This document shows, piece by piece, positions 22,770-34,765 of a stretch of 64,000 nucleotides of DNA. Positions within the stretch are counted from its first letter, which is position 1. Every line of letters starts with the position of its first letter. The notes under the pieces were generated by a model. That model made no database searches. It saw only the letters and a list, made by a program, of their open reading frames with translations, and was not told where the DNA came from. The DNA comes from Humulus lupulus (taxonomy: Eukaryota > Streptophyta > Magnoliopsida > Rosales > Cannabaceae): the NCBI RefSeq assembly GCF_963169125.1, contig NC_084800.1:54854866-54918865 (forward strand). The letters run 5' to 3'. Both the position numbers and the translations under genes were made by a program.

Positions 22770-25330
22770 ATCGCCAATAAGAAGGTGTCACGGATCCTAG
22801 TCGATAATGGAAGCTCCGTAAACATCCTCTTCAAAGCTGCCTTCCACGCGATCGGATTAACCGAGACAGATCTGACCCCATGCCCCATCCAGCTTCAGGG
22901 GTTCAATGGGGATGCACTCATGCCCTTAGGCAAAATTCAACTTCCAGTCACCCTCAGAGGAGACAGCGACGCTTGTGCCTTCAGGCACTGCACGTTCGTG
23001 GTGGTCGACTGCCCCACGGCGTATAATGCCATCCTAGGCCGACCGGTCCTAATCGATTTTGGGGCCGTAACCTCGGTACGCCACTTATGCTTGAAGTTTC
23101 CATGCGACAACGAGCGTATCGGCACCCTCAGAGGAGACCAACGAAGTGCACGAAGCTGTTATAACGTCTCCGTCCGATCCGTCTACACGGTCCAGGAGGC
23201 GACTGTTGCCGCTCCTTTGGCGGAGAATCTACCAGAAACTGGGGGTGCCCAAGGGGCATATGTTGACGAACTCGACCCTAGATTGGGGGTCGAGAGGGCG
23301 ATAGAGCCGATGGAGGAAGTCGAAGAGGTGATCCTCAACCCGGGAGATCCCACCAAAGTCATTCAGGTGGGGAAAAACCTTCCATCGGCCATTCGAGAAA
23401 AGATCGTGGCCACTGTGAAGAATAATCAGGATATCCTGGCATGGTGCCACGCTGATATGACGGGGATTAATCCTAATGTTGCGTGCCACGCACTCAACAT
23501 AGACCCATCTGCAACTCCAGTTCGCCAAAAGAGGAGGCCGTTAGACCCAGTGAGGGCCGAAGCAGTCAAAGCTGAAGTGGACAAGCTGATGTCCATAGGC
23601 TTTCTCCAGGAGTCACACTATCCCGTGTGGTTGGCCAACCCGGTTCTGGTCCCGAAACCCAATGGGTCCTGGAGAATGTGTATTGACTTCACGGACCTAA
23701 ACAAAGCCTGCCCAAAAGACTGCTTCCCTCTTCCGCGAATCGATCAAATGGTAGACGCTACTTCCGGGTATGAACTCTTGTCCTTCATGGATGCATACTC
23801 CGGGTACAACCAGATCAAGATGCATGTCGCGGACCGGGAGCACACCAGCTTCCTCACGGACAAGGGTGTCTACTGTTACGTGGTCATGCCTTTCGGTTTG
23901 AAGAATGCTGGGGCGACATACCAGCGCCTAGTAAACAGGATGTTCAAGGACCACCTGGGGAGGAACATGGAGGTGTATGTAGACGACATGTTGGTAAAAT
24001 CCAAGACCTCCGAGGACCACAGTGACGACCTTGAGGAAGCTTTCGCCGTGATCCGAAAGTACGGAATGAAACTGAATCCTAAGAAATGTACTTTCGGGGT
24101 CTCGTCTGGGAAGTTCCTCGGTTTCATTGTCAGCTCCCGTGGAGTGGAGGCCAACCCCGAGAAAATTAAGGCGTTCATAGATATGCCTTCTCCCCGAAAG
24201 CATAAGGATGTCCAAAGCGTTACGGGAAGGATAGCTGCTCTCAGCCGCTTCGTATCTAAGGCCACTGACAAATGTGTCCCCTTCTTCAATGTGTTGCGAG
24301 GAAACAAGAGGTTCGAGTGGACCCCCGAATGCGAAGCAGCCTTCCAACACCTCAAGGTACATCTAACTCAAGCTCCCATACTGTCCAAACCTGTCGAAGG
24401 AGAGGCGTTGTTCTTGTACTTAGCTGTAACCAAGCATGCCGTAAGTGCCGCTCTCGTTCGGGAAGACGGCCGTCTCCAGCTCCCTGTGTATTACGTGAGC
24501 AAGAGGTTACTGGACGCCGAGTCCAGATATTCAATGATCGAGAAACTCTCCCTCTGCTTGCTAATCGCTTCGCGAAAGCTAAGGCCCTATTTCCAGGCGC
24601 ACACCATCAGAGTACTCACCAACCACCCTCTCCGGCAAGTCTTGCAGAAGCCCGAGTCTTCTGGCAGATTACTTAAATGGGCCATGGAACTGAGCCAGTT
24701 TGACATCCACTACCAGCCACGTGTTTCCATAAAAGGTCAAGCTCTCGCGGACTTTATTGTGGAATGCTCAGGAATGAATGACCTCCCGGAAGATCCTGTC
24801 CCGGAACTTCCCACGTGGAAGGTCTATGTAGACGGAGCCTCAAATGAAAAAGGAGCTGGAGCAGGGGTTATCCTAATTTCTCCCCAAGGACATCAGCTCC
24901 AGAGCGCCATCCGTTTCACGTTCCCAGCATCCAACAACGAGGCAGAACACGAAGCCATGCTAGCTGGATTACAACTGGCCAGGGAAGTCGGAGCCCAAAA
25001 AATCGAAGTATACAGCGACTCCCAACTTGTGGTAAACCAAATATCCGGAGAATACCAGACGAAAGGCGAAAAAATGGCTGCCTACGTGTCTCTCTCCCGC
25101 GGCCTCCTGCAGCATTTCAAAGGCTACCAAATCCGCCAGGTCCCCCGGGACCAGAATTCACTCGCGGACACGCTGGCCAAGCTTGCAACAGATCCGGAGA
25201 TTGAACAATATGGCCTAGTGCCCATCGGGCACTTAGAAGCACCTAGTACTGAGACACGGAGGGTAAATTCCATCATCGACCATTCCCATTCCTGGATAGG
25301 ACCCATCCTCAGATTTCTCACCACCGGAGA
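22770..25330 (+). pseudogene. pol: Protease, reverse transcriptase and RNase H of element B
   Basis: This segment is open from 22770 to the end of RNase H, in the same frame as gag. The protease active-site block at about 22794 reads ILVDNGSSVNILF, so it is DNG, not DTG. The AILGRP flap-end block is at about 23030. RT motifs run from about 23640, with the YVDD box at 23976-23987. RNase H begins at about 24825 (YVDGASNE) and keeps NNEAEHEAM and YSDSQLVVNQ; the middle motif has AEH where A and C have AEY. Of the three elements this is the longest uninterrupted pol stretch. It is functional-looking by itself, but it is separated from intact Gag by the TAG at 22767. Confidence 0.94.
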
Positions 25331-26528
25331 GCTCCCCATTGATAAAGCTGACGCAAGAAAGCTCCAATATCAAGCTCCCCGATACGTGGTTATGGATGGA
25401 AAGATTTACCGCAGGGGGTTGTCCATACCCTTCCTTAGGTGTGTTGCCGGAACCGAAATCAGCACCATCATCCATGAGATTCACGGAGGCTGCTGTGGCG
25501 ACCATACCTCCGGGCTGAGCCTCTCCAAAAAGATCCTTCGTCAATGATACTTCTGGCCCACCATGAAGAAGGATTGTGTGGATTATGTCAGAAAATGTGA
25601 GCAGTGCCAGAGGTACGCCAAGGTTCCGCGAGCGCCGCCTATAGAAATTACCTTAATGACCAGCCCCTGGCCGTTCGCCGTTTGGGGCATTGACCTAGTA
25701 GGTTCCCTCCCAACTGGAAGGGGTGGAGTGAAGTATGCCATAGTCGCGGTAGACTACTTCACCAAATGGGCTGAAGCTGAACCTATGAACACGGTCACCT
25801 CTAAGAAAGCACTGGACTTTGTCATCAAGAATATAGTGTGTCGTTTCGGGCTTCCACGAAAAATTGTGTCCCACAACGGAAAGCAATTTGACAGTGAACA
25901 TTTCACGGACTTCTGTGCTTCGCATGGAATCATCAAAAGCTTTTCCGCAGTCGCCAGACCTCAAGCCAATGGGCAAGTGGAAGCAGTGAACAAAATCTTA
26001 AAGACCACGTTGAAGAAAAAACTCCAAGCATGCAAGGCTCACTGGCCGGAAGAACTTCCGCGAGTACTTTGGGCCTATCGCACCACAGAGAGAACATCGA
26101 CGGGGCACACACCTTATTCCATGACCTTCGGTTGCAAGGCCGTCATCCCAGTAGAAACTATGATCCCCTCTCACAGGCAGGACACCTACGACCCGACCCG
26201 GAACCACGCCCTTCTCCAGGAGTCCCTGGACATGATCGAAGAGCTCCGGGAGCAGTCACAGGTCCAACTCAAAATGTACCAAGGCAAGATAGCCCGACAC
26301 TTCAACACAAGAGTCAAGAGCCGTACATTCGAAGTTGGGGACCTTGTCCTACGGAGAGTATTTCCTGCTACGCAGGATCCGGGAGTGGGAGTCCTCGGAC
26401 CCAACTGGGAAGGCCCCTATGAAGTCCAAGAAAAAGTGGGCCCTGGGACGTATCACTTAAAGAGACTCGACGGATCTAAAGTCCCTCCCGCCTGGAACGC
26501 GGAGCACCTCCGCCATTACTATCAGTAG
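25331..26528 (+). pseudogene. pol: Integrase of element B
   Basis: The HHCC region spans about 25484-25610 and is cut by TGA at 25545-25547, at a position where A has Gly (LRQ-G-YYWP). The catalytic core has WGIDLVG (first Asp, about 25690). At the second catalytic position the codon is CAC (25872-25874), so it reads VSHNGKQFDS with His where A and C have Asp. The Glu (GQVEAVNK, GAA 25980-25982) is kept. The C-terminus carries the GPNWEGPYEVQE module and ends HLRHYYQ before TAG at 26526-26528. This is a doubly inactivated integrase. Confidence 0.93.
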
Positions 26529-26741
26529 GCCCCGGACTATCTAGTCGGAAGTCCTTGGTGGACGTAGCCAAAATGTAAAATGTGGAGATAATCCTCCCAG
26601 CTGTAAAACGCATGCCTAACAGGCTAAATTAATAAAACATGGAGAGATTCACTCCGCTCTTACTGCATTTTTTATCCCTTTGTTCCAAGCTGCGTTTTAA
26701 CAAGTGACCACGCGGTCCGGAGACGTCCGGACCCCACGCTC

Positions 26742-26753
26742 ACTTGGGGGGGT
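26742..26753 (+). other. Internal polypurine-tract-like motif of element B
   Basis: ACTTGGGGGGGT lies about 215 bp after the pol stop, in the same relative place as in A and C, and resembles the terminal tract at 32946-32957. Confidence 0.6.
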
Positions 26754-27059
26754 ATACATGGCTAAGGCATAGCCATACGCCCCTTGAACAAAACATACAG
26801 AGAACACCACTTATGTGTTAGCATTGTGTTTGAAAATTTTAAATTGTTAAGCTTAGGTTGATTTATTGCCATGAACATATTTGCATTACGTGTCATAGGT
26901 GCATTATGTGGTTATGTGAAAATTGCCATGAAAATGTCTGCCATTATGCATCATGAAAATTATCTCCTGTGTATCCCAGCGATGAACAGGACTGGGGGTT
27001 GAGGCACATTCAGAGAGCTACGCCGAAACACCCCCAACTCCCTGACAAATCCTTCGCAG

Positions 27060-27450
27060 AGTACTCCGCGACCGATGAAAGCTTTGCTTCGCAAGCTCCA
27101 GCTCCGGGTCCCGCAAGGCGAAAGATGGTAAGATCCGCGACCGCTGTTAGCTTTGCCTCGCAGGCTTCAGCTCCGGGTCTCACAAATACTACATGGCGAG
27201 CTCCTCGACCACTGCAAGCTTCGCTTCGCAAGCTTCAGTTCCAGGAGCAGATATGATCGATCCCCCAATTACAGCAGGCCTTGCTTCGCAAAGCCCCTGC
27301 TCCGGGATCGCACATAGTAGGCGTGGCGATTTCCCCGACCGCAACGAACCTGGCCTCGCAGGGCTTCATGCCAGGTCCCTGAAGTCGGCCACCGTGAGGT
27401 CCGCAACGACAGTTAGTTTTGCTTAACAAAGATCTAGCCCGAAGTCTAGT
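27060..27450 (+). repeat. Degenerate ~66-bp minisatellite resembling a gag segment
   Basis: About six diverged units of 62-69 bp have cores near 27079, 27148, 27216, 27278, 27346 and 27412. The core AGCTTTGCTTCGCAAGCTCC encodes SFASQAP-like peptides in changing frames. Nearly the same 20-base core (AGCTTTGCTTCGCAGGCTCC) occurs once inside gag of this element at about 21820-21839. The array is not a protein gene, because the frame is lost between units. Confidence 0.75.
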
Positions 27451-27906
27451 GACGCTCACCAAAAGAACGCCCGTTCCGGCACCATGGAACGGGTCACCTT
27501 AGCAATCCCAGCGAACAGTATAACTACAAGTCCCGGGATTGGCTATTTGCCTTAGGAAAGCTGAAATACGGTGAAAGGAGTCTGGCCGTTGGAACCAAGA
27601 AACCTCCGTAACCTATAAACTATGTGGGAAAAGACATAAGCTTTTGGAGCTTCAAGTTGGAAATGCATAGGTTCTGGCCGTTGGAACCAAAACCTCATGC
27701 GCCCCTACAACAGTTTCTACCGTATAAAAGCCTACCCTAAACGCAAAGTTAAACAAAGAACTCGGCAGAAAAGGAAAGAAAAATGCTATAATTATGGCAA
27801 ATATGTCTGCAATGAGAAAAGAGTACAGGGAGCTTCGCCCCAAAGGAAAATACAAATGAAAAATAATAATCAGTAAAGAATATTTTTTACAAAAGGTAAG
27901 ACCCCT

Positions 27907-30900
27907 TCAAGCATTGGGGGTGGCTGCGGCTTCCACGACCGGGGCCTCGGGGACAGCGGTTTCAACTGGGGACGGCGGAGTCGGCTCGTTGGAAGGAGGA
28001 ACGGCATCACTGGCTGGATCAGAGGTCCCCGCCCCTTCGAGGTATTCTGCCTCAGGGGCTCCAGCAGGCTCGTCAATATTGTAAGTTTGGACGTACACCT
28101 CTGGGCCTTGATCCCACACCAGTAGCTTCTCCCTCGTGGCGTCGGCATCCTCTCCCAGATAGCCTACTACCTCCGGGTTTATTTTCCAGAGTTGATGCAT
28201 GAGGACCACATGCGATAAATTAATCGTCTTGTTCAGCACCACCTCGGCATCCTCCTTCTCCTTCAAGCGCTCCGCCTCGGAGGTCGCCAGCTTTGCCTCC
28301 GGCGACAGCCAATTGAGCCCTCAGTTTTTCTAGCTCGGCCTTGGACGCATCCCGCTCTCCCTTAAGAGAATCGATCTCCTTGCGCTACATCTTATTTTGG
28401 TTCAGCACGGATTGCTTCTCGGTCACATGCCCCCTGACAGTGAATTGCAAGGCTCTGATCTGTTTATCCTTCTCAGCGAGCCCCAACTCCAGCATAGACA
28501 CGAGATCCTTGCTCTTAATGTGATCTTGCTCCACCTCGTGCAGCCTTGTTTGAAGAGTGGCATATTCCTCGTTCCGCTTAAGGAGAAGATCGTTTTTCGA
28601 TTGCAGGCGGGCATCCAAGGTATCCTTCTCCTTCCTGACCAGGGATAGCTCTTCCTGGAGCTTGGAGTTTCTGGCCCTCAAGTCGTCCGACCGCAGCTTG
28701 AACTCATTCTCCGCGCTGGCCCGGTACTCTTGATATTTGGCAAGATATTTCTTGTCCGCCTCTTCCTCAGCCGTGCGCCGGGCCTGGTTAATCTTCTCCA
28801 TAGCCTCCCCCTTCATGCCCTCGACCTGTTGGGTCAGTTTCTGCTTCTCCGCCTCCAAGGCCTGGCGACCCGCCTGGCTCTCCTCCAGCTGAATCAGAAC
28901 TGCACCCACCTCCCGGAACGAGCGTTCCGCGATAAGAGAGGCCTGCAAGGAAAAACAACAGAATAAGTTAAGCAGAACCAAATGTACTGAGACCAATGAC
29001 CCCAGAACACAGCAACTGATAGCTCACCCCAGTAAGTTGCTGCTTTACGGCATGTGTCAGCAACAGCGGGTCCTTACTGCTACTGATGGCCCATTTCTCA
29101 GAATTGAGCTCGCACAAGCTCAAGGCCATGTCCTCCATCATCTCCGCCCCGAACGGCGCCAAAGCACGCCCGAGCCTAGGCACCAGCCTCTTCTCCAAGG
29201 CTGGGCCATCCAGAACCGCTCCAGCCGGGTGAAGGGATCTCACCCCTTCTGCCAGCTCAGCTCTCTTCACGGCAGACAGGTTGTCTGCCCTTCCCTGAGT
29301 AACAGCCTTCTCAGCCTCCAACCGCCTCTTCAAAAATTATCAGCCCGTCTTACACCCTCCAGGAGGGCAGCGGGGAAACGGGTTGGTTTCTGAGGGAATT
29401 GGAACTTCAGGCCAGGCTGAGGAAGGCTTGTTTGTTGAGAAAGTGGAAGAGAAGGAGAAGAAGGAGACCCCGGAAGGGTAAACTCCCTTTGGACTGGAGG
29501 AGGAGGTAAACGGGGTATTAGGGACGGTAGAGAAGACACTACAGCCCCGGTTTGTTGTTGCTGCTGGTGTTGCTGTTGTTTTTGCTGCTGCGGTGGCGGA
29601 GGTGATTGCCTTTGTTGTTGCTGCTGATTTTGTTGTTGTTTTTGCTGCTGTTGTGGCGGTGATGGTTGTCTTTGCTGTTGCTGTTGTTGTTGTTGTTGTG
29701 GTTGCTGTCGCTGTTGGGGTTGTGGTTGCTGCTGGGTGACAGTAGTCTAGCGAGCCCGGAGGTCTCCATCACCTCCGGGAGAAGAATGTCTGAGGCGTTT
29801 CTTCTTGTCGCCCTCAGCCTCTCCTCCGGGGCGCTTGCTCGTCCCGGTCGTCTTCGCGGGGAACACAAGACCTTCCCCGTCGCTGCTACTACTCGAGGCC
29901 GCCATGGTCTCGGAAGGCCCCTTGGCAGGAGACCTCTCCACCGCCGGAGACACTTGCGCCTCGCCACCTGCCTTCTTGGATGTGGCAGCTTTACCTCCCC
30001 TACCAGCTCTGGCTTTTTGTCCTTTCCCCTTGGACGGGTCTTGGCTGGTGGCGGCCTTCTTGATAAGTGAGGTAGCTTTCCCCAACATCTTCGCTTCGGG
30101 ATGTTCTGCAAAAAAAAAAAAAAAAAAAAAAAAAAGAGTACGAAGCAAGGTTAACCAACCAGCAAGCGATGTGAAAAAAGATAAGCAGAAAACAAAACAA
30201 GCAACAACATGAAAGCACAAACAAGTCCACCAGCAGGGAACAAAAAACAAGCAAGAGAAAAGTTTGAAAGAGACGACCATGCACGAGAAACGTGGATGGC
30301 CTTCCCCGAGCAAAACAAGACACCGCTTCCTGCTCCAGGAAGCTCCCGTACTCCTCGAAGTCCGGGAATAGCATGCTGAGGGAAGAAGGGTCAACCATGG
30401 TGACACCTTCTGGCAGACTACCGTCACTCAAACACCCAAGGAGCTCATCTACCCTATCGCAATATCTGTCAAAGGGTATCCTATGCGGATCTAGCCTAAG
30501 GAAACGGGGATCGAACCCTAACTGAGAAGTCCGGGAAACCTCAGACAGGCTGGGGGTGTGGATCAATAGAAAGCTAGTCTTACCTATCCCGGAGGTACCA
30601 GCTCCCGGAGTCCCTTCATTGGGGTAAGCTGCGGCGTGGCGAGCCTTGATTTCTTCTTCCTCCGACTGGGGGTCGGGGAACCTCTCCGCCCAACTGGGGG
30701 ATAAATTATTCTCGTCCTGGGCCGCCTGGCAGATCACCTTGGACAGCTTCAGGGCAATCTGCTCCCGGACGTCAGCGGACACCTGACTTTGCCCCCCTGC
30801 CACTCACTGGCTCAATATTTTGGAAAGAGGCGAGTAGCCCATACTCCCTCAAAGATTCGGTGGTCACAAGTCCTTCCACCTTCAGCTCTTCCTCTGAGAG

Positions 30901-32256
30901 CCCCTCGTAGAAGTTTGACCTCCTTATCATCTCCGCACAGCGAGGTGTCCGCGGGACGGCTTCTGCAAAATCCAAACACGAGTGTTAGAGATCCTCCCGG
31001 AAGGTAAACCAAACGTGAAGAAACAAAGTTAGAAAAGAAAGGAAGGAGCACTTACCAGGGACTTTGAAGTCCAAAGACAGGGCTGGCACCCTCTTCAATG
31101 GGAAGCCAGTCGTCAGGAACCAGTACTTCCGGAGATCTGGGACCCTCGCCGTATGACAGGTGGGACACATCACGTCCGGATACCTCTCCAGCCTATAAAA
31201 TCCCACCTTGTCTGCATGACCTCTCATGGGCTGAGACTTCAGCCCATAGAAGTATAGTACCTCCTCCGGGGTAGGGGCCTCCAGGTCCCGGGACTTGCAA
31301 AAGATATACCACCCCGCTAGAAGCTTGTAACTAGGGGGAATCAACTAGAAGGGGGCAATCCCCGCCTTCACGCAGAAGTTGGCAAAATAACTTCTTAGGG
31401 GCAAGTGTGCCCCACACACTATGTGTGCCCAGCTCCAGGCACCAAAACCCTCGTGACTCTGGCCGGCAGACTCACCCAGCACCGACAGACGGTGCCACAT
31501 CAGGCCTGGGATGTTCTTCAGGCCCGCCTCTGAGGAATACAGCTCCAGCATGCCGTAGTTCCTGAACAGGTTCGGCTTTTGGTCCATCTCCCAGATGGAA
31601 CTGTTGATAATCGGTGGGCTAGCCGCGGCCACTTTAGTTTTTGCTTTCCCCTTTGCGCCGGCAACAGGGGAACCTTGCTCCTGGGCAGATTCAGCCTCTA
31701 CCGCAGCGATGACTTGTTCCTTTGAGGTGTTCGTCACTAAGCAAAAGAAACAAAGAAGAAAACACTCCAAGAAGTCAGCACCCTTGTCATACCCTAACGG
31801 TATTAAAGGCGTCGGGGAGACCCTCCCTGAAAACTGCTTGGAGAGGCTCCCACCGAGCTTGCCGAGGGATTGGCATCATGCCACCCGAAGGACAGCAAGG
31901 AACCAGATTTAAACTTCGAGCCTAAGCCCGCCGAGAGAAGTGTCTTCCCAGGGGAAGACACCCTAAAGGCGTTCACGCTTATGCCCTAAAATAACAAACC
32001 AGAACAACAAAAGCAGACGAGAAACAACTTTCCAAAAGCAAATCGTCAAAGCGTGCAAAGAAATGATTTATTGCCTCACATCAGCCACATGCCTATCAAA
32101 GCCCTATTCACGCATGCATATAGATGACACCGGCAAAAAACTCAACCCTAACAACTACCAACAATCTAAGGTTTGGAAGGAAAGAGAAAAGTAAAACTAC
32201 TTACTGGTGTTCGGGTAGTTGATGATTGAGGGAGTAACCGGGTCACTGCACCGCAT
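27907..32256 (-). pseudogene. Spliced antisense gene of element B (unknown function, polyglutamine tract)
   Basis: Inferred coding exons are 32256-32205, 31736-31056, 30962-30584, 30105-29029 and 28942-27907. The first coding exon starts at ATG 32256 and adds 17 codons. Intron lengths are 468, 93, 478, 86 nt. The last three correspond to the core introns of A and C and have phases 1, 1, 0. The second exon carries the conserved block (AHLPLRSYFANFCVKAGIAPF, then PPSYKLLAGW). The fourth exon has a basic Lys/Ala/Gly part and a glutamine-rich tract (29540-29735). The last exon is a long coiled coil, ending in an acidic tail after a W-K-I-N-P-E motif. Stops at 31345, 29747 and 28385 and indels near 30808, 29335 and 28305 break it. 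The 478-nt intron ends in a 26-base T run (minus strand) before GCAG. Confidence 0.78.
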
Positions 32257-32274
32257 GATCACGTGAAGTAAAGG

Positions 32275-32494
32275 CTGCAAAGACAAGCAACGATTAAAAC
32301 CCAGAACTTCGGCAAACAAACCCACTGCCAAATCGAAAGAAAAGTTTCTGGAGTCCTTACCAAAAAAAGTGGCGAATTCGAAGGAAAGGAAGCTTGGAAG
32401 CTTGAGAGTTCGAAGATTTGGGAATCTGAGAATCTGAAAGATCGAAAATGTGAAAGCGTAAAGAGGAAGAAAGGTCCGTTCCCTCGTTTTTATA
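32275..32494 (-). promoter_or_regulatory. Antisense promoter, leader exon and leader intron of element B
   Basis: The minus-strand TATA box TATAAAAACG (32494-32485) precedes a pyrimidine-rich leader. The leader ends at a donor TTTTG|GTAAGGAC (32361/32360). The acceptor TTTGCAG at 32275 opens the exon holding the first ATG (32256), so the leader intron is 86 nt. The arrangement parallels A and C. Confidence 0.58.
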
Positions 32495-32945
32495 GCAGGA
32501 ACGAAGTCCTTTCGAATCCCACAAATGGACGGTCCCGATCTTCCCATACCGCATGCACCAGATCCGACGGCTGGAGATGAAGCGCTGGTCCCATTTATGA
32601 CTCCTCGGATGGGAATAAAGTATTTATTTCCCATCATTATACCATCTCGGGCCCGGTGTACCATTAAATACTGTCAAATCACTACTCAGACGCCTGACGC
32701 ACGCATACTCAGCCAGTCGCCTCACGCACACGTCTTGGTCACAGAGCCATTCCCTGCATGACGCGTGGCCCTTGCCACACTCGAGTACTTGAGTTCAAAC
32801 AGAAGAAATTTCCTTTTCTCATACTAACACTCAGGCGAGAAAAAGGAACCCTTCCGGGAACACAGGAGGTGACCCCACGCCTAATCTAGAAACCAGAGTA
32901 CCCAGAGGACTGTACAAGCTCCCGGACCTCTCAAGCTCCGTGACC

Positions 32946-32957
32946 TTGGGGGGTAAA
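32946..32957 (+). other. Terminal polypurine tract of element B
   Basis: TTGGGGGGTAAA lies directly before the TG start of the 3' LTR. Confidence 0.85.
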
Positions 32958-33743
32958 TGTTATCCAGGTTTCCGGATAGCGTTTAGATGGGTAGCCTCAG
33001 GGAAGCATAATTATCACTATCTTTCACGAAGGATGACCAGGGCTCGCGGATGAACAGAAAGGCTTCGCCTCTCCTGTTTAGTGTCTAGCACACTCTCTCA
33101 AGTAACCGCGACCCGGAAGCTCATCAATTCTCCTGGACTCCCGAAGGGATATCCTTCGGGGAAGGTCCTTCCAGGAGAAGCACTTCAGGTTACCTTCACG
33201 GATACAGTTCCGTGCCTCACACGGAAGAAGACCAAGTGGTCGAAGTCACGGAGGAGGCATAGTTTAAATGATACTCACCTGACACAGGATCCCGCCTGAC
33301 AGGTCGAGGCCGCACACATCCCAGCACGCCTAAAAGTGCCTTTTCGCCTACTGTTCCGCTGACAGCCTGGAAAAGACAGCTGCCTTTTGGCATTCCCCAT
33401 ATTTTCATGTAATTATACCTACGTAGAGCCTTGTAGCCATGCAACTACGGTAATTGTATTCCTTATTTATGGCTGGTGTAATTAAGACTCATTGGGGCAG
33501 AGAAAAACCCTAATCTGAAACCCTAGCTATAAAGACCTCCTCATTGAATGAGGGGAGAAAAAAGAAAAATTACAGGGCAAGAACTCTGCCAAAAAATCTC
33601 TCTAGCTTCATCTTCTTCAAGAGAACCCGAGAGAAACATTGTGAGTGGGTGAGGGTCTTATACACCAGTCATTTTACTGTAATTCTCTACAAGTATAATA
33701 ACATTGACTCGTGGACTAGGGCTCGTTAACGCCTGAACCACGT
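32958..33743 (+). repeat. 3' LTR of element B, truncated at its 3' end
   Basis: It matches the 5' LTR from its first base up to ...CGTAAAAAA. It then lacks the last ~90 bp, including the terminal CA. The break falls in a six-A run that is shared with the start of the duplicated flank. The TATA box is kept at 33527-33535. Confidence 0.95.
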
Positions 33744-33860
33744 AAAAAATTAAAAAATTAGTTAATAAAAAATAACTCTTTTTTAGTTTTAGTTTTAGTT
33801 TTTCTTTTCTTTTACAATATAAAATAAATATATTGTAGTATGAAAATTCAAAATAAATAC
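33744..33860. repeat. Second copy of the 5' flank of element B
   Basis: This 117-bp stretch copies 19219-19341, the sequence just before the 5' LTR. The only clear difference is one fewer GTTTTA unit in the short tandem run. It ends at the exact base where the 5' LTR begins in the other copy (ATAAATAC) and then continues into the host loop. Confidence 0.95.
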
Positions 33861-33999
33861 TAAATACAAAGAAAAATCCCTTAATTAAAGAAGAGAACGA
33901 ATGACGAAGAACTTAAATAAAAAAAACTTTTAATTTAAGAGGAGGAGGAAGAAGAAGGGGAACAAACTTGTTTTAACATTTATTTTTAATTTTTATTTT

Positions 34000-34447
34000 A
34001 AGATATATTTATTTTATATTGTTAAAAAAAAAGAAAAATTAAGAAAAATATTTGTTATTAATTAGATTTTTAATTTTTGAGTACTTGAAAATTTATTTGA
34101 AACTTTTAGCATTGTTTATTTTCTTAATCTTTTAAAATGATTTATTTTAAAATTTTAAAATTATAATTATTATTTTTAAGAAAAAAAATTAGGTTTTATT
34201 TTAAAAAAAAATTGTTTTAATAAAAATGGCACAATTTGGTATTGGTCAAAGTTTTGAGGGTAAAATTGTTAATTATTCTATACATAGCAGTGCCACATCA
34301 TCAATATGTTAGCCACCTAGGATAAATCTAACAGAAATCCCATATTTCAGTAACGTGCATAGTTCAGATGAATTTTTAACATCGCGTATTATTCAGGGGG
34401 CACAATCATATAGTGATCATAGCTCGAGGGTAGAAATGTTATTTATA
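34000..34447. repeat. Right arm of the long inverted repeat around element B
   Basis: Imperfect reverse complement of about 18955-19320 (see the left arm). The stretch 33861-33999 would be the loop: AT-rich, no gene seen. Confidence 0.68.
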
Positions 34448-34765
34448 CGGCATTTAATATTGGTACACATTTCTTAATCTTATATAGATGTGATTATAAT
34501 CTAGACATACCCCTTCCCATAAAAAAAAAGTGTCTAGAGGTGCTTGGAGGTAATTGGGCAAGGAATCAATAATAATGGATAAGAGGTCCTAACTCCCCAC
34601 TTTTTTCTTAAGCAATAACTATATTTTCTTTCACTAAAAAGCAGTATTATAAGCATAAAATGTTTATCCTTTTCTCCTTTGAAATATTAGATGTTAGAAA
34701 TATATAAACAAAGGAGATGATTATAATCAAAATGGCACAAAATACATATAATATTAATAAATAAC
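34448..34765. other. Non-coding spacer before the LTR cluster
   Basis: AT-rich sequence; no gene, repeat or motif that I can support. Confidence 0.5.

Larger units (their letters stand above)
19342..33743 (+). mobile_element. Element B: Tat-type Ty3/gypsy retrotransposon with truncated 3' LTR
   Basis: The order is 5' LTR, PBS, gag, pol, internal polypurine tract, a gag-like minisatellite, antisense gene, polypurine tract and 3' LTR. Over the shared ~786 bp the two LTRs differ at about nine positions by eye (about 1.2%), so it is the youngest large insertion here. Gag-pol is one frame with a frameshift at a C run and two stops (22767, 25545), and one catalytic integrase residue is changed. 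The last ~90 bp of the 3' LTR are missing and no ordinary 5-bp TSD is present. Instead, 117 bp of the upstream flank reappear after it. Confidence 0.95.

Noticed and set aside
19465..33299. Identical 72-aa ORFs at 19465 and 33081 as a repeated small gene
   Set aside because: Both lie inside the LTRs of element B and are alike because the LTRs are duplicates.
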